Made by a program: the position numbers and the translations under genes. A stretch of 64,000 bases of DNA from Phytopseudomonas flavescens. Its GTDB lineage: Bacteria; Pseudomonadota; Gammaproteobacteria; Pseudomonadales; Pseudomonadaceae. Positions 16,289 to 25,047 of the stretch are shown here, one piece after another (position 1 is the stretch's first letter; each line of letters begins with the position of its first letter). The notes under the pieces are model-generated. The model saw only the letters and a list, made by a program, of their open reading frames with translations. It had not been told where the DNA came from and made no database searches. Where the stretch lies: NCBI RefSeq assembly GCF_900100535.1, contig NZ_FNDG01000002.1:248001-312000 (forward strand). The letters run 5' to 3'.

Positions 16289-16821
16289 TCATCAACGCCC
16301 TGGTTTTTCTCGTCACGCTGACCGCGATGGAAGGTGTGGCCTATTTCGCCCACAAATACGTGATGCACGGCTGGGGGTGGGGTTGGCATCGTTCCCATCA
16401 CGAGCCGCGCGAAGGCTGGTTCGAGAAGAACGATCTGTACGCGGCGGTATTCGCCGGGCTGGCCATCGTGCTGATCGCCCTCGGTACTCAAGGCATGCAC
16501 CCGCTGGAGTGGATCGGTGCGGGCATGACCGCCTACGGGCTGTTGTACTTCGTGGTCCATGACGGCCTGGTTCATCATCGCTGGCCCTTTCGCTTCGTAC
16601 CGCGCAGCGGCTACCTCAAGCGCCTGTACCAGGCGCACCTGATGCACCACGCGGTGGATGGCAAGGAGCGCTGCGTGTCCTTCGGCTTTCTCTACGCGCC
16701 CCCTACGGCGCGTCTGAAGGCTCAGTTGCGGGCGATGCATCACGGGCCGCTGCGCAAGACGGATGCGGACGTCGCCACAGGTTCCCGGGGCGAGCCGGCC
16801 AGCGCGCGAAACGACTCGTAA
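16285..16821 (+). CDS. crtZ: Beta-carotene hydroxylase CrtZ
   Basis: A 178-residue membrane di-iron hydroxylase that converts beta-carotene to zeaxanthin. All His boxes are present: HKYVMH (23-28), HRSHH (35-39), HDGLVHHR (92-99) and HLMHH (118-122). Four hydrophobic segments place it in the inner membrane. The last 39 codons are antisense to the end of crtB, a 119-bp tail-to-tail overlap. CrtZ opposing the crtB end is also known in Pantoea-type clusters. Confidence 0.95.
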   Translation: MIINALVFLVTLTAMEGVAYFAHKYVMHGWGWGWHRSHHEPREGWFEKNDLYAAVFAGLAIVLIALGTQGMHPLEWIGAGMTAYGLLYFVVHDGLVHHRWPFRFVPRSGYLKRLYQAHLMHHAVDGKERCVSFGFLYAPPTARLKAQLRAMHHGPLRKTDADVATGSRGEPASARNDS

Positions 16822-17707
16822 CCGCCCGCCACAAACCGCTCAGCACGGCGCCGATCTTCTCCGCCCTGGAGGTGGAGATGCGCGCGTCCCAGGCGTGATC
16901 GCCAGCGTCCAGTACCTTCATGCCGATCTGCCGATAGACCGCCGCCGCCGTTGCCACCGCCCAGGCCGAGCGCCAGGGCAGGGCGCCGAGACCGGCCTGG
17001 GCGCTGGCGTAATAAGGCTCGGCCAGCTCCACCAGGCGCTGGCCGAGCGCCGCGACGGCGGGGCGATGCTGGATGGCGGCGACCTGATCGCGCGGCACCC
17101 CCAGTTCCTCCAGCCACTGTTCAGGCAGGTAGCAGCGGCCCACGGCGGCGTCATCAACGATATCCCGGGCGATATTGGTCAGCTGGAATGCCAGGCCGAG
17201 GTCGCAGGCGCGATCCAGGGTCGCTTCATCTCGGGCGCCCATCACCCGCGCCATCATCAGACCCACCACCCCGGCCACGTGGTAGCAGTACTGCAGGGTG
17301 TCGTCGAGGCTCCGATAGCGGCGCTCCAGCACATCCATTTCGAAACCTGCCAGGTGCTCCTGGGCATGCTGCTCGGCAATGCCGTGGGCGCGCACCACCT
17401 GGCGAAAGGCGGCGAAGGCGGGGTCGTCCAGTTGTGTGCCGGCATACACCGCGCGGGTCTGGGCCTTGAGATGCGCGAGGCGCTGCTCGGCTTCCTGGCG
17501 GCTGATGGGCACCGCATCGTGGCCGGCTTCCTGACCGTCGATCACATCGTCGCAGTGGCGGCACCAGGCGTAGAGCATCACCGCGCTGCGTCGGGTCGGC
17601 TCGTCGAACAGCTTCGAGGCTGCCGCGAAGCTCTTCGAGCCCACCGCGATGCTCTGCTTGGCGTGCTCGATCAGCACCTGATCGTCCGTGGCCACGGCGT
17701 TCTTCAT
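16703..17707 (-). CDS. crtB: Phytoene synthase CrtB
   Basis: A 334-residue enzyme condensing two geranylgeranyl diphosphates to phytoene. The two Asp-rich Mg2+ sites are visible: HCDDVID near residue 50 and ARDIVDDAAVGRCYLPEQW near 180-198. The C-terminus beyond about residue 300 is Pro/Arg/Ala-rich, lies antisense to crtZ and makes the protein longer than the roughly 300-310 residues usual for the family. Its ATG overlaps the crtI stop by 4 bp. It is the last gene of the idi-crtXYIB operon. Confidence 0.94.
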   Translation of the reverse strand: MKNAVATDDQVLIEHAKQSIAVGSKSFAAASKLFDEPTRRSAVMLYAWCRHCDDVIDGQEAGHDAVPISRQEAEQRLAHLKAQTRAVYAGTQLDDPAFAAFRQVVRAHGIAEQHAQEHLAGFEMDVLERRYRSLDDTLQYCYHVAGVVGLMMARVMGARDEATLDRACDLGLAFQLTNIARDIVDDAAVGRCYLPEQWLEELGVPRDQVAAIQHRPAVAALGQRLVELAEPYYASAQAGLGALPWRSAWAVATAAAVYRQIGMKVLDAGDHAWDARISTSRAEKIGAVLSGLWRAVTSRFARWPARPGNLWRRPHPSCAAARDASPATEPSDAP

Positions 17708-19194
17708 GACTGAAGATCCTCGATCATCAGGCTTGCAGTGGCCTTGGCCGAGCCGATCACGCCGGGAACACCGGCGCCAGGGTGGGTCCCTGCGCCGACC
17801 AGGTAGACGTTGTCCAGTTGCGCATCGCGATTATGTGGGCGGAACCAGGCGCTCTGCTGCAGCACCGGCTCCAGGGAGAACGCCGAACCCTGATAGGCAT
17901 ACAGCTCATCGCGGAAATCATTGGGCGTGAAGATCCGGCAGGTCACCAGGTCCTCGCGCAGCCCCGGGATATAGTGCGCCTCTAGGTAGTCGAGGATGCG
18001 ATCGCGGTAGCGCGGGCCCTCGACCTCCCAGTCGATGGGCGCATTGCCCAGGTGCGGTACCGGCGACAGCACGTAATGACTGGAGCAACCTTCAGGCGCC
18101 AGGCTGGGATCGGTCACGCAGGGCGCGTGCAGGTACAGGGAGAAATCCTCGGCCAGGGTCTGGCCGGAGAAGATGTCCTCGATCAGCTCGCGGTAGCGCG
18201 GCCCGAAGCACACCGTATGGTGCTGCAGCTGCGGCTGTGGGCGCTTGAGACCGAAGTGGATCACGAACAGCGAATTGCTGAAGCGTTTGCCTTTCAGGCG
18301 ACGGCCTTCCTGGCGGCCCCGGGGGTGGTCGGCCAACAGCTTGGCGTAGGTATGCACCACGTCGGCATTGGAAGCCACGCTGTCAGCGGTGAAGTGGCGA
18401 CCGTCCTGCAGGCGCACCGCAGTGGCACGGTTGCCATCGGTGTCGATGGCGGCTACGTCGGCATTCAGTTCCAGGGTGCCGCCAAGGTCTTCGAACAGCC
18501 TGACCATGCCCTGCACCAGCGCGCCGGTGCCACCCTTGGGAAACCACACGCCCCATTCGCGCTCCAGGGCATGGATCAGGGTGTAGATCGACGAGGTGGC
18601 GAAGGGGTTGCCGCCCACCAGCAGGGAATGGAACGAGAAGGCCTGGCGCAGTTTGTCGTGTTCGACGAATGTCGAGACCATCGAGTAAACGCTGCGCCAG
18701 GCCTGCAGCCGCGCCAGTTGCGGGCCGACTTGCAGCATGTCGCGAAACGACAGGAAGGGCACCGCGCCGAGCTTCAGGTAACCCTCCTTGAACACCGCAC
18801 GGGAGTAGGCCAGGAAACGCTGGTAACCCTCCACGTCGGCAGGGTTGAGGGCCTGGATCTGACGATCCAGCTCGGCCTGGTCATTGGCGTAGTCGAACTG
18901 CGTGCCGTCCTCCCAGCACAGGCGGTAGAAGGGTTTGACCGGGAGCAACTCGACGTAGTCGGCAATGTTTCTGCCACTGAGCGCGAACAGCTCCTCGATG
19001 GCGCTCGGGTCGGTGATCACCGTTGGGCCGGCGTCGAAGGTGAAGCCCTGGTCGCGATAGACGTAGGCGCGGCCGCCCGGCTGGTCGCGTTTTTCCAGCA
19101 GTGTGGTGTGGATGCCTGCGCTCTGCAGGCGAATGGCCAGGGCCAGCCCGCCAAAACCGGCGCCGATGACGATGGCTGTTTTCGCTTGGTTCAT
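17704..19194 (-). CDS. crtI: Phytoene desaturase CrtI
   Basis: A 496-residue FAD enzyme that desaturates phytoene to lycopene. The N-terminal dinucleotide motif is VIGAGFGGLALAIRLQSAG (about residues 10-28), followed by LLEKRDQPGGRAYVY and DAGPTVITDP. The C-terminal motif near 465-485 (NVYLVGAGTHPGAGVPGVIG) closes the FAD site. Both are typical of bacterial CrtI. It overlaps crtY (upstream) and crtB (downstream) by 4 bp each, so the operon is translationally coupled. Confidence 0.95.
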   Translation of the reverse strand: MNQAKTAIVIGAGFGGLALAIRLQSAGIHTTLLEKRDQPGGRAYVYRDQGFTFDAGPTVITDPSAIEELFALSGRNIADYVELLPVKPFYRLCWEDGTQFDYANDQAELDRQIQALNPADVEGYQRFLAYSRAVFKEGYLKLGAVPFLSFRDMLQVGPQLARLQAWRSVYSMVSTFVEHDKLRQAFSFHSLLVGGNPFATSSIYTLIHALEREWGVWFPKGGTGALVQGMVRLFEDLGGTLELNADVAAIDTDGNRATAVRLQDGRHFTADSVASNADVVHTYAKLLADHPRGRQEGRRLKGKRFSNSLFVIHFGLKRPQPQLQHHTVCFGPRYRELIEDIFSGQTLAEDFSLYLHAPCVTDPSLAPEGCSSHYVLSPVPHLGNAPIDWEVEGPRYRDRILDYLEAHYIPGLREDLVTCRIFTPNDFRDELYAYQGSAFSLEPVLQQSAWFRPHNRDAQLDNVYLVGAGTHPGAGVPGVIGSAKATASLMIEDLQS

Positions 19195-20357
19195 GAACGA
19201 GTCTCGAAATGCCGCGGGGAATGGCGCACGGCCGCCCGCATGGCTTGATCAACGGGCACCGGCGGCTTGCCGACAAGAATTCGTGCACGGTCGTACCAGG
19301 GGTTGCTGCCGGCGTAGAAACGCTCGATCAGCCCTGCCGGCAGTCCGTAGAAGCGCTGCATCACCTGCCAGCGATCCTGGGGGCGCCCGGCCAGGAACAG
19401 CATGCGGTTGAGCAGGCGGTAGAAACCCTGATTGCGCCATTCGCCTCGCGCATGGGCGCGCAGGTCGTGGGCCAGGGTGGCGGCGTCACGCAACTGATAG
19501 TTGCTCAGCCACTCGGCCAAGCGGACGGCGTGGGGCAGGGAATAGCCGGTGGTGCAATGGAACAGCCCGGCGCGCAGCCCGGACAGCGGCTGGCCTGCCG
19601 CCTCGTTCCAGAAAGCGTCGAAGTCGCCGGCCAGGGTGATCGGCAGGATGCCCTGTTCCTCGCGCAGGCACTCGGCGATCTGCCAGCCATGCTGGCGGGC
19701 GTAGGCCGCGATGTGTTCGCGCAACTGCTCGGTGGAGGCACGGTGATTGTCGACGTAATGGGTGTCTTCGATCAGCAGCGTGTCCGCCGAGAACGGCAGT
19801 ACGTAGACGAAACGATAGCCATCGCCCTGGGGCACCCGCGCATCCATGATGATCGGTGCCGTCAGTCCGTGGGGCCGTGCGAGGCGCAGCAACTGGCCGA
19901 CGAAGGCCTGCTGGCCGAGTACCAGATTGTTGCTGGGTCGGGCGCCGCGACCATCGATCACCGCCCGGGCGTCGAGCCGCTCGCCGTTTTCCAGCGTCAC
20001 CTGGGTAGGGCTGATCTCGGCGATGGTACTACCCAGGCGCAGGGACGAACCCAGCGCCGGGGTTATGACCTCGGCGAAACGCTCACCGGTGATGCTCGCG
20101 TAGCCACTGTGCATGGCCCGTGACAGATAGGGGAAGTGCACCTGATAGCTCGGCCAGCGTTTCACCACCAGCGGCTCCAGCCAGCGGTGCTGAGCCTCGC
20201 TCAGGTCGCCATCGTGGAACGACCAGGTGTGGTTGCCGCCCAGGCGCGGCTGCTCGTCGATGCACAGCACCTTGAGATCCGGTCGCTGCTGGCGCAGGCG
20301 CCAGGCGATCAGACCATTGGCGAGGCCGCCACCCGCCAGAATCAGGTCGTGGCTCAT
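19191..20357 (-). CDS. crtY: Lycopene beta-cyclase CrtY
   Basis: A 388-residue flavoprotein forming the beta-rings of beta-carotene from lycopene. The start LILAGGGLANGLIAWRL (residues about 5-21), EQPRLGGNHTWSFHD (about 36-50) and YRFVYVLPFSADTLLIEDTHY are diagnostic for the CrtY family. The length is usual. It lies between crtX and crtI with 4-bp overlaps on both sides. Confidence 0.95.
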   Translation of the reverse strand: MSHDLILAGGGLANGLIAWRLRQQRPDLKVLCIDEQPRLGGNHTWSFHDGDLSEAQHRWLEPLVVKRWPSYQVHFPYLSRAMHSGYASITGERFAEVITPALGSSLRLGSTIAEISPTQVTLENGERLDARAVIDGRGARPSNNLVLGQQAFVGQLLRLARPHGLTAPIIMDARVPQGDGYRFVYVLPFSADTLLIEDTHYVDNHRASTEQLREHIAAYARQHGWQIAECLREEQGILPITLAGDFDAFWNEAAGQPLSGLRAGLFHCTTGYSLPHAVRLAEWLSNYQLRDAATLAHDLRAHARGEWRNQGFYRLLNRMLFLAGRPQDRWQVMQRFYGLPAGLIERFYAGSNPWYDRARILVGKPPVPVDQAMRAAVRHSPRHFETRS

Positions 20358-21625
20358 AGGTCGTCAGCCCGTGTGGACGTCGATTGCAACAGCGCCGCCT
20401 CGACGATATCCGCGGCTCGGGGAGCACCGCCGGCCTGCTGCAGTTCGGCGCTCAAGGGGTCGAAACCCGGCAAGGGCTGCGCGAGCAAGGCACGTAGCGC
20501 CCCTTCGATGCGTGAGGCGCTGGCGCGGCGGCTCAACTGGCTGCCGACACCGCGATAGGCCACCCGTGCGGCCACCCCCTGCTGGTCGAAGGCGATCGGC
20601 ATCACCAGCATCGGCGTGCGCGCGGCGATCGCATCCATCACGGTATTCAGGCCGCCGTGGGTGATCACCGCGTCAGCCTGCTCAAGCGCCCATTGCTGTG
20701 GCGCGAAATCGGTGACCCAGGTGGCGCCGCGCTCGATCAGCCGACGTTCCTGAGCGGCATCGAGCTTGCCGCAGTGGGCGATCAGCAACTGGCCGTCGAG
20801 GCGGCGGCAGGCCTTGGCGATCCGTTCGAACAGGCCGATACGGTCGCCCTGCAGAGTGCCGAGGCTGGCAAAGAAGAAGGGTTTCTGCCTGTCGATTGGC
20901 CATTCGCCCTGCTGCGTGTTCGCCGGGCTGCGCAGCGGGCCGACCGCGTGAAAGTGCATCGGCAACTGACTGCGCGGAAAATCGAAACCGGGAAGGGTCT
21001 GGCTGATCTGCGCCAGCGGCGACAGGCATTCGTGCAGCGCGGTACGTGGCGCGATGCCCAGGCGCAGGGCAGCATCGGCGATTACCTTGCCAAGCGGCTT
21101 CATCAGCCAGTCGTAAACCTGGCTGCTGCCACGGTACATGTGCTGGCTGCGCTCGTCGCTGGCATAGGCGAACGGCATCACCGGCAGCGGCAGCCCCGGC
21201 TCGCGATTGACCGGCAGCGCGCAGGCGACGGAAATGAACGGCAGCCCCAGGCTTTCACCGACCAGCCCGCCAGCGGGCTCCATCTGGTCGCAGAGCACGG
21301 CCTCGATGCCGTTGTCGGCGAACACCCCCGGTAGCTCGTTGCAGAGCATGGCCGTGGTACCCGCCATCTGCTTGATGATTCGCCGCAGGCCCCAGGGCGT
21401 GTCCGGGCGCGCCGCCTGGCGCAGGGTGTGCTCCAGGCTGCCCGGTGGATGGCTGCCGGCGCCCACCGAACGGAAGCCGATACGCGGGTCGCTGAGCCAG
21501 TGGGCGGCGTCCGATTGGTGGAAGAAGGTCACCCGGTGGCCGCGCTCGATGAGGACCACGGCGAGCGCCTGGAGCGCCTGGAAATGGCTGTAGTAGGGCG
21601 GCGCAACGACGGCGAAATGGCTCAT
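20354..21625 (-). CDS. crtX: Zeaxanthin glucosyltransferase CrtX
   Basis: A 423-residue glycosyltransferase (GT1 fold) that glucosylates zeaxanthin to its diglucoside from UDP-glucose. It starts with [18 protein letters not shown], typical of CrtX. The nucleotide-sugar site near 320-350 includes [19 protein letters not shown] and a following [12 protein letters not shown] 21625 overlaps the idi stop by 4 bp. The same frame stays open far upstream, but that part is antisense-like and overlaps idi, so it is not part of the gene. Confidence 0.93.
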   Translation of the reverse strand: MSHFAVVAPPYYSHFQALQALAVVLIERGHRVTFFHQSDAAHWLSDPRIGFRSVGAGSHPPGSLEHTLRQAARPDTPWGLRRIIKQMAGTTAMLCNELPGVFADNGIEAVLCDQMEPAGGLVGESLGLPFISVACALPVNREPGLPLPVMPFAYASDERSQHMYRGSSQVYDWLMKPLGKVIADAALRLGIAPRTALHECLSPLAQISQTLPGFDFPRSQLPMHFHAVGPLRSPANTQQGEWPIDRQKPFFFASLGTLQGDRIGLFERIAKACRRLDGQLLIAHCGKLDAAQERRLIERGATWVTDFAPQQWALEQADAVITHGGLNTVMDAIAARTPMLVMPIAFDQQGVAARVAYRGVGSQLSRRASASRIEGALRALLAQPLPGFDPLSAELQQAGGAPRAADIVEAALLQSTSTRADDL

Positions 21626-22677
21626 GCTCGATCCGTTTGCAGCGAGCCGGCCGGGAGCAGCCGGGCATTGCGCAGCGCCGCCAGGTCGGCGGAGCCGGTG
21701 CAGAAACACGCCGTACGCAATTGCCGGATGACGATCTGGAAGTGTTCGATCACCGCCTCGGTCGACACCGTGGCATCGGCCAGCACGCCTGCGGCCTGGC
21801 CGACGATATCGGCGCCCAGGCGAATCGCCTTGGCGGCATCCACGCCGTCTTGCACACCGCCGGAGGCGATCAGCGTCACCGCCGGCAGCGCATCGCGTAT
21901 CGACTGCACCGCTGTCGCGCTGGGGATGCCCCAGCCGGCGAAGGCCATGGCCACGGCGCGATCGGCCGGGTGCGCCGCGCGCTCGCCTTCCACCGCCGCC
22001 CAACTGGTGCCGCCGGCACCCGCCACATCGATGACCTGCACACCGGCCTCGAGCAGCGAACGGGCCACCGGTACCGATAGCCCGGCACCCACCTCCTTGA
22101 CGATCACCGGCACCGGCAGGCTGGCTGTCACGCGGGCGATTTGCGCCAGCACGCCGCGCCAGTCTCGGTCGCCTTCGGGCTGTACGGCTTCCTGCAACGG
22201 GTTGAGGTGAATGATCAGGCCGTTGGCTTCCAGCGTGTCGACCGCACGGCGCGCCAGGTCCAGGCCTTGCGGTTCCAGCAACTGCGCCGCACCGATGTTG
22301 GACAGCAGCGGTATGCCTGGCGCCAGGCGCCGCAGCTCGCGGGTCAGGCCCTGGTGGTTGCCGCTCTGCAGGCTGACGCGCTGGGAGCCGACTCCCATGG
22401 CGATGCCCAGCTCCTGGGCGGCTTCGGCGAGGTGGCGGTTGATGGCTTCGGAACGCGCGGCCCCGCCGGTCATGGAGCTGATCAGCAAAGGTGCCTGCAG
22501 GGCGATGCCGAGCAGCGAGCTGCGCAGGTCGATCTGCCGATGATCGAGCTCCGGCAAGGCGCAATGCTCGAACTGCACGGCCGACCAGCCCGGGCTGACA
22601 CGTGCAGCCGCCCTGTATCGATCCAGAACGATATCCAGATGATCATCCTTACGCCGACTCAGGTCGCTATTATTCAT
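21622..22677 (-). CDS. fni: Type 2 isopentenyl-diphosphate delta-isomerase
   Basis: A 351-residue FMN-dependent isomerase that balances isopentenyl and dimethylallyl diphosphate for CrtE. It has [10 protein letters not shown] near the N-terminus, ISSMTGG near 66-72, the substrate loop SLQSGNHQ and the flavin-site Gly-rich stretch [11 protein letters not shown]. Type 2 enzymes of this kind often sit in carotenoid clusters. It is the first gene of the minus-strand operon and is divergent from crtE across 252 bp. Confidence 0.93.
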   Translation of the reverse strand: MNNSDLSRRKDDHLDIVLDRYRAAARVSPGWSAVQFEHCALPELDHRQIDLRSSLLGIALQAPLLISSMTGGAARSEAINRHLAEAAQELGIAMGVGSQRVSLQSGNHQGLTRELRRLAPGIPLLSNIGAAQLLEPQGLDLARRAVDTLEANGLIIHLNPLQEAVQPEGDRDWRGVLAQIARVTASLPVPVIVKEVGAGLSVPVARSLLEAGVQVIDVAGAGGTSWAAVEGERAAHPADRAVAMAFAGWGIPSATAVQSIRDALPAVTLIASGGVQDGVDAAKAIRLGADIVGQAAGVLADATVSTEAVIEHFQIVIRQLRTACFCTGSADLAALRNARLLPAGSLQTDRA

Positions 22678-22929
22678 GCAGGCTCCATTGCGCAGGAATC
22701 ATTTCGGGGTGCAGACGGTCTGTCCAGAACGGTGTGGTCGAATGACTTGTCGACACCCGCCCGGCTTGAATTGGCCACATTATCAGGCAACTGTACGCAT
22801 TGGGTGTTCCAACATTACGAAGCAGCTTCAGTTGCGGTCATTTCAATGTCAGGATCCTTCTGCCGTGGCCTTGCCGTACGCGAAAAGCGTGTCCAAGTAT
22901 TGCCGGAATACAGAAGAAGAGAGGGAACG
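22678..22929. promoter_or_regulatory. Divergent promoter region of the carotenoid cluster
   Basis: 252 bp between the start codons of the type 2 isomerase gene (minus) and crtE (plus). A candidate crtE promoter is TTGCCG (22871-22876) with AAGTAT (22895-22900), spacer 18. No clear promoter was found for the minus direction. All control of pigment synthesis except crtZ should act here. Confidence 0.4.
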
Positions 22930-23817
22930 ATGTCAGCCTATGCGACTGCAACGATCGACAGCGGATTCACCGAACACCTGGCGCTGCTGCGCCGATCCAT
23001 CGAGGCCAGGATGGACGCCTTGCTACCGGCCGTCAGCAACGAACGGGACCTGGTAGCCGCTGCCGTTCGTGACGGTGCGCTGGCACCCGGCAAGCGCATG
23101 CGTCCCCTGTTGCTGCTGCTCGCGGCCAATGGCCTGGGCGCCGACCAGCAGCAGGCCCTGGATCTTGCCTGTGCCGTGGAAATGATCCACGCAGCGTCCC
23201 TGATCCTCGACGACATGCCCTGCATGGACGACGCTCAGGTGCGCCGTGGCCGGGCCACGGTGCACCTGGCGTTCGGTGAGGATATCGCCATCCTCGCGGC
23301 TGTCGCCTTGCTGGCCCGGGCCTTCGGGGTGGTCGCGTCGATCGAGGGGCTGAAGCCGCTGGTGCGCACCCAGTTGGTGGAGATCGTCGCCCGTACGGTC
23401 GGCTCGCAAGGCCTGGTGCAGGGGCAGTTGCAGGACTTGCGCGACGGCAAGCATGCACGTTCGGAAGAAGAAATCGCCGAGACCAACACCCTCAAGACCG
23501 GCGTCCTGTTCAGCGCGATCATGGACATGGCCTACCTGATCAGCGCTGCGCCGAAACCGCTGCGCGGTGTATTGCAGCGCTTCGCCGTCGAGCTCGGCCA
23601 TGCCGTACAGCTCTACGACGATCTGCAGGACGCCAACCCCAACAATGCCAAGGACCAGGGCAAGGACGATGGCAAATCGACCTTGCTGGCCTTGTATGGA
23701 GAGGAGCGGGTGCGTGAACGCCTCGAGGGGCACCTGGCGCGTGCCCGGATGTGCCTGGACCAAGCCTACGGGGGCGACCCCTACATCGGCCGCTTCCTGG
23801 GCATGCTGTTCACCTGA
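22930..23817 (+). CDS. crtE: Geranylgeranyl diphosphate synthase CrtE
   Basis: A 295-residue polyprenyl synthase supplying C20 diphosphate to CrtB. The first Asp-rich motif ILDDMPCMDD is near residues 91-100 and the second YDDLQD near 230-235, with GKRMRP at the substrate Lys/Arg site. ATG 22930 has a GAGGGAA ribosome site. A much longer in-frame extension upstream is antisense to the isomerase gene and rejected. Unlike Pantoea clusters, crtE points away from crtXYIB. Confidence 0.94.
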   Translation: MSAYATATIDSGFTEHLALLRRSIEARMDALLPAVSNERDLVAAAVRDGALAPGKRMRPLLLLLAANGLGADQQQALDLACAVEMIHAASLILDDMPCMDDAQVRRGRATVHLAFGEDIAILAAVALLARAFGVVASIEGLKPLVRTQLVEIVARTVGSQGLVQGQLQDLRDGKHARSEEEIAETNTLKTGVLFSAIMDMAYLISAAPKPLRGVLQRFAVELGHAVQLYDDLQDANPNNAKDQGKDDGKSTLLALYGEERVRERLEGHLARARMCLDQAYGGDPYIGRFLGMLFT

Positions 23818-23827
23818 ACGCCGAGAC

Positions 23828-24295
23828 CTAGCGAGGCAGGGCCTCGAGCGCGCGCTGCAACTCGCCGGCATCGCTGAAACGTTGCTGGCGAATCACCCTG
23901 CCGTCTTCGAGCTCGAGCCACTGCACGGTTTCCCGGTCGCCTTGATAGCGGCTCGCGACCCTGCCGGTCTGGTCGAGCATGATGCGGTACTTCGCCGAGC
24001 GCATGGCCGGCACGGCGACCATTTTCGCCAGAGAAGGCATCTTCTCGATGTCCGCGACGTAGACGACGTGGCGTTCTTGCAGAAAGCCTTGCGGCTTTTC
24101 TTCCAGTGCGCCGTTCACCAGGCGCGCCGTCGACATGCTGCGTGCGACCAGCACCACGCGGGCCGCGTTATCCAGGGTATAGGGGTTCTCGAACTGATCC
24201 AGCAGTGTCCAGGGGGTCGAGGCGTTCACGGGGGCATCGGCAGCCCAGGCAGACCAGGACATGATGCTCAACAGCAGGAGGGAGAAACACTTCAT
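23828..24295 (-). CDS. Secreted protein, possibly thioredoxin-like fold, unknown
   Basis: A 155-residue protein with a clear signal peptide: MKCFSLLLLSIMSWSAWA, cleaved before ADAP. The mature part begins PWTLLDQFENPYTL, continues through VVLVARSM and HVVYVADIEKMPS, and ends ALEALPR. The strand order and the opening TLLDQFENPYTLD resemble periplasmic thioredoxin-fold proteins, but no CxxC is present, so redox chemistry is unlikely. ATG 24295 was chosen for the signal peptide. It is convergent with crtE, with 10 bp between the stops. Function unknown. Confidence 0.65.
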   Translation of the reverse strand: MKCFSLLLLSIMSWSAWAADAPVNASTPWTLLDQFENPYTLDNAARVVLVARSMSTARLVNGALEEKPQGFLQERHVVYVADIEKMPSLAKMVAVPAMRSAKYRIMLDQTGRVASRYQGDRETVQWLELEDGRVIRQQRFSDAGELQRALEALPR

Positions 24296-24487
24296 GGCAG
24301 GCCGCTCTGTCGAAAACTCGCAGCACAATAGAGTGCGGGGAAGTCGTTGCCAAATATTTTGCGGTGCTGGGGGCGACCCCGGGCCGTGGATTTCCGGGTG
24401 AGCCACGTGCTGGCGGTGTTGCCATCGCATGAACGGGGCGATCAGGGCGCTTTAAATCCATGCGCAAGGCTACCGTTCGGGTCAGTT

Positions 24488-24506
24488 GTTAATTAGAATC
24501 GATCTC
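24488..24506 (+). promoter_or_regulatory. Putative Fur box upstream of the ECF sigma gene
   Basis: The 19-mer at 24488-24506 matches the classical GATAATGATAATCATTATC consensus at 13 positions and lies 29 bp before the chosen start codon. Fur control is usual for FecI-type sigma genes, which supports the reading. Confidence 0.5.
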
Positions 24507-24534
24507 GTTATTGGTTTCCGTAATGGTGTTCTGC

Positions 24535-25047
24535 ATGGTCGGTTCGGCTGTATCAAGTGAGCGGGCTTTTCACGATCTCTACCGTGATCATCGCAGTTGG
24601 TTGGAGCAGTGGTTGAGCCGGCGCATGGGTAATGGCTGGGACGCTGCCGATCTCAGCCAGGACGCCTTCATGCGCGTACTGGCAGGCTCGCAGACGATCG
24701 CCGACCTGCAGGAACCGCGTGCCTACCTGAAAACCATCGGCAAGCGTCTGCTGATCAACCTCCACAAGCGGCGCAGCCTGGAGCAGGCTTATCTCGATGC
24801 GCTGATGCAATTGCCCGAGGCCAGCGCGCCGTCCCCGGAGCAACGCTGGCTGGTGCTCGAAACCCTGCAGGCCCTGGACGAGCTGCTGGACGGCCTGCCA
24901 CGGGTGGTACGGCGCGCCTTTCTGCTCAGCCAGCTCGAAGGGCTGGGCTACCGCGACATCGCCGAGCGGCTCGAGGTGTCCGAGCGTAGCGTCAAGCGCT
25001 ACATGGTGCAGGCCTACGAGCACTGCCTGTTGGTCGAGCTGTGCTGA
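24535..25047 (+). CDS. FecI-like ECF sigma factor
   Basis: A 170-residue sigma-70 family factor. Region 2 covers about residues 12-75 (FHDLYRDHRSWLEQWL, DAADLSQDAFMRVL), and region 4 about 105-165 (LDGLPRVVRRAFLLSQLEGLGYRDIAERLEVSERSVKRY spans its helix-turn-helix). Relatives activate TonB-dependent iron-siderophore receptor genes. Start choice is uncertain: in-frame starts at 24511 (TTG) and 24523 (ATG) also exist, none with a clear ribosome site. The anti-sigma gene follows with an overlap, but no receptor gene is present. Confidence 0.85.
   Translation: MVGSAVSSERAFHDLYRDHRSWLEQWLSRRMGNGWDAADLSQDAFMRVLAGSQTIADLQEPRAYLKTIGKRLLINLHKRRSLEQAYLDALMQLPEASAPSPEQRWLVLETLQALDELLDGLPRVVRRAFLLSQLEGLGYRDIAERLEVSERSVKRYMVQAYEHCLLVELC

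Noticed and set aside
20354..22564. A 736-codon frame covering crtX and much of the isomerase gene
   Set aside because: The upstream half is low-complexity out-of-frame translation of the isomerase gene. CrtX similarity begins at 21625.
22141..23817. A 558-codon frame containing crtE with a long N-terminal extension
   Set aside because: The extension is antisense to the isomerase gene, and crtE has its own ribosome site before 22930.
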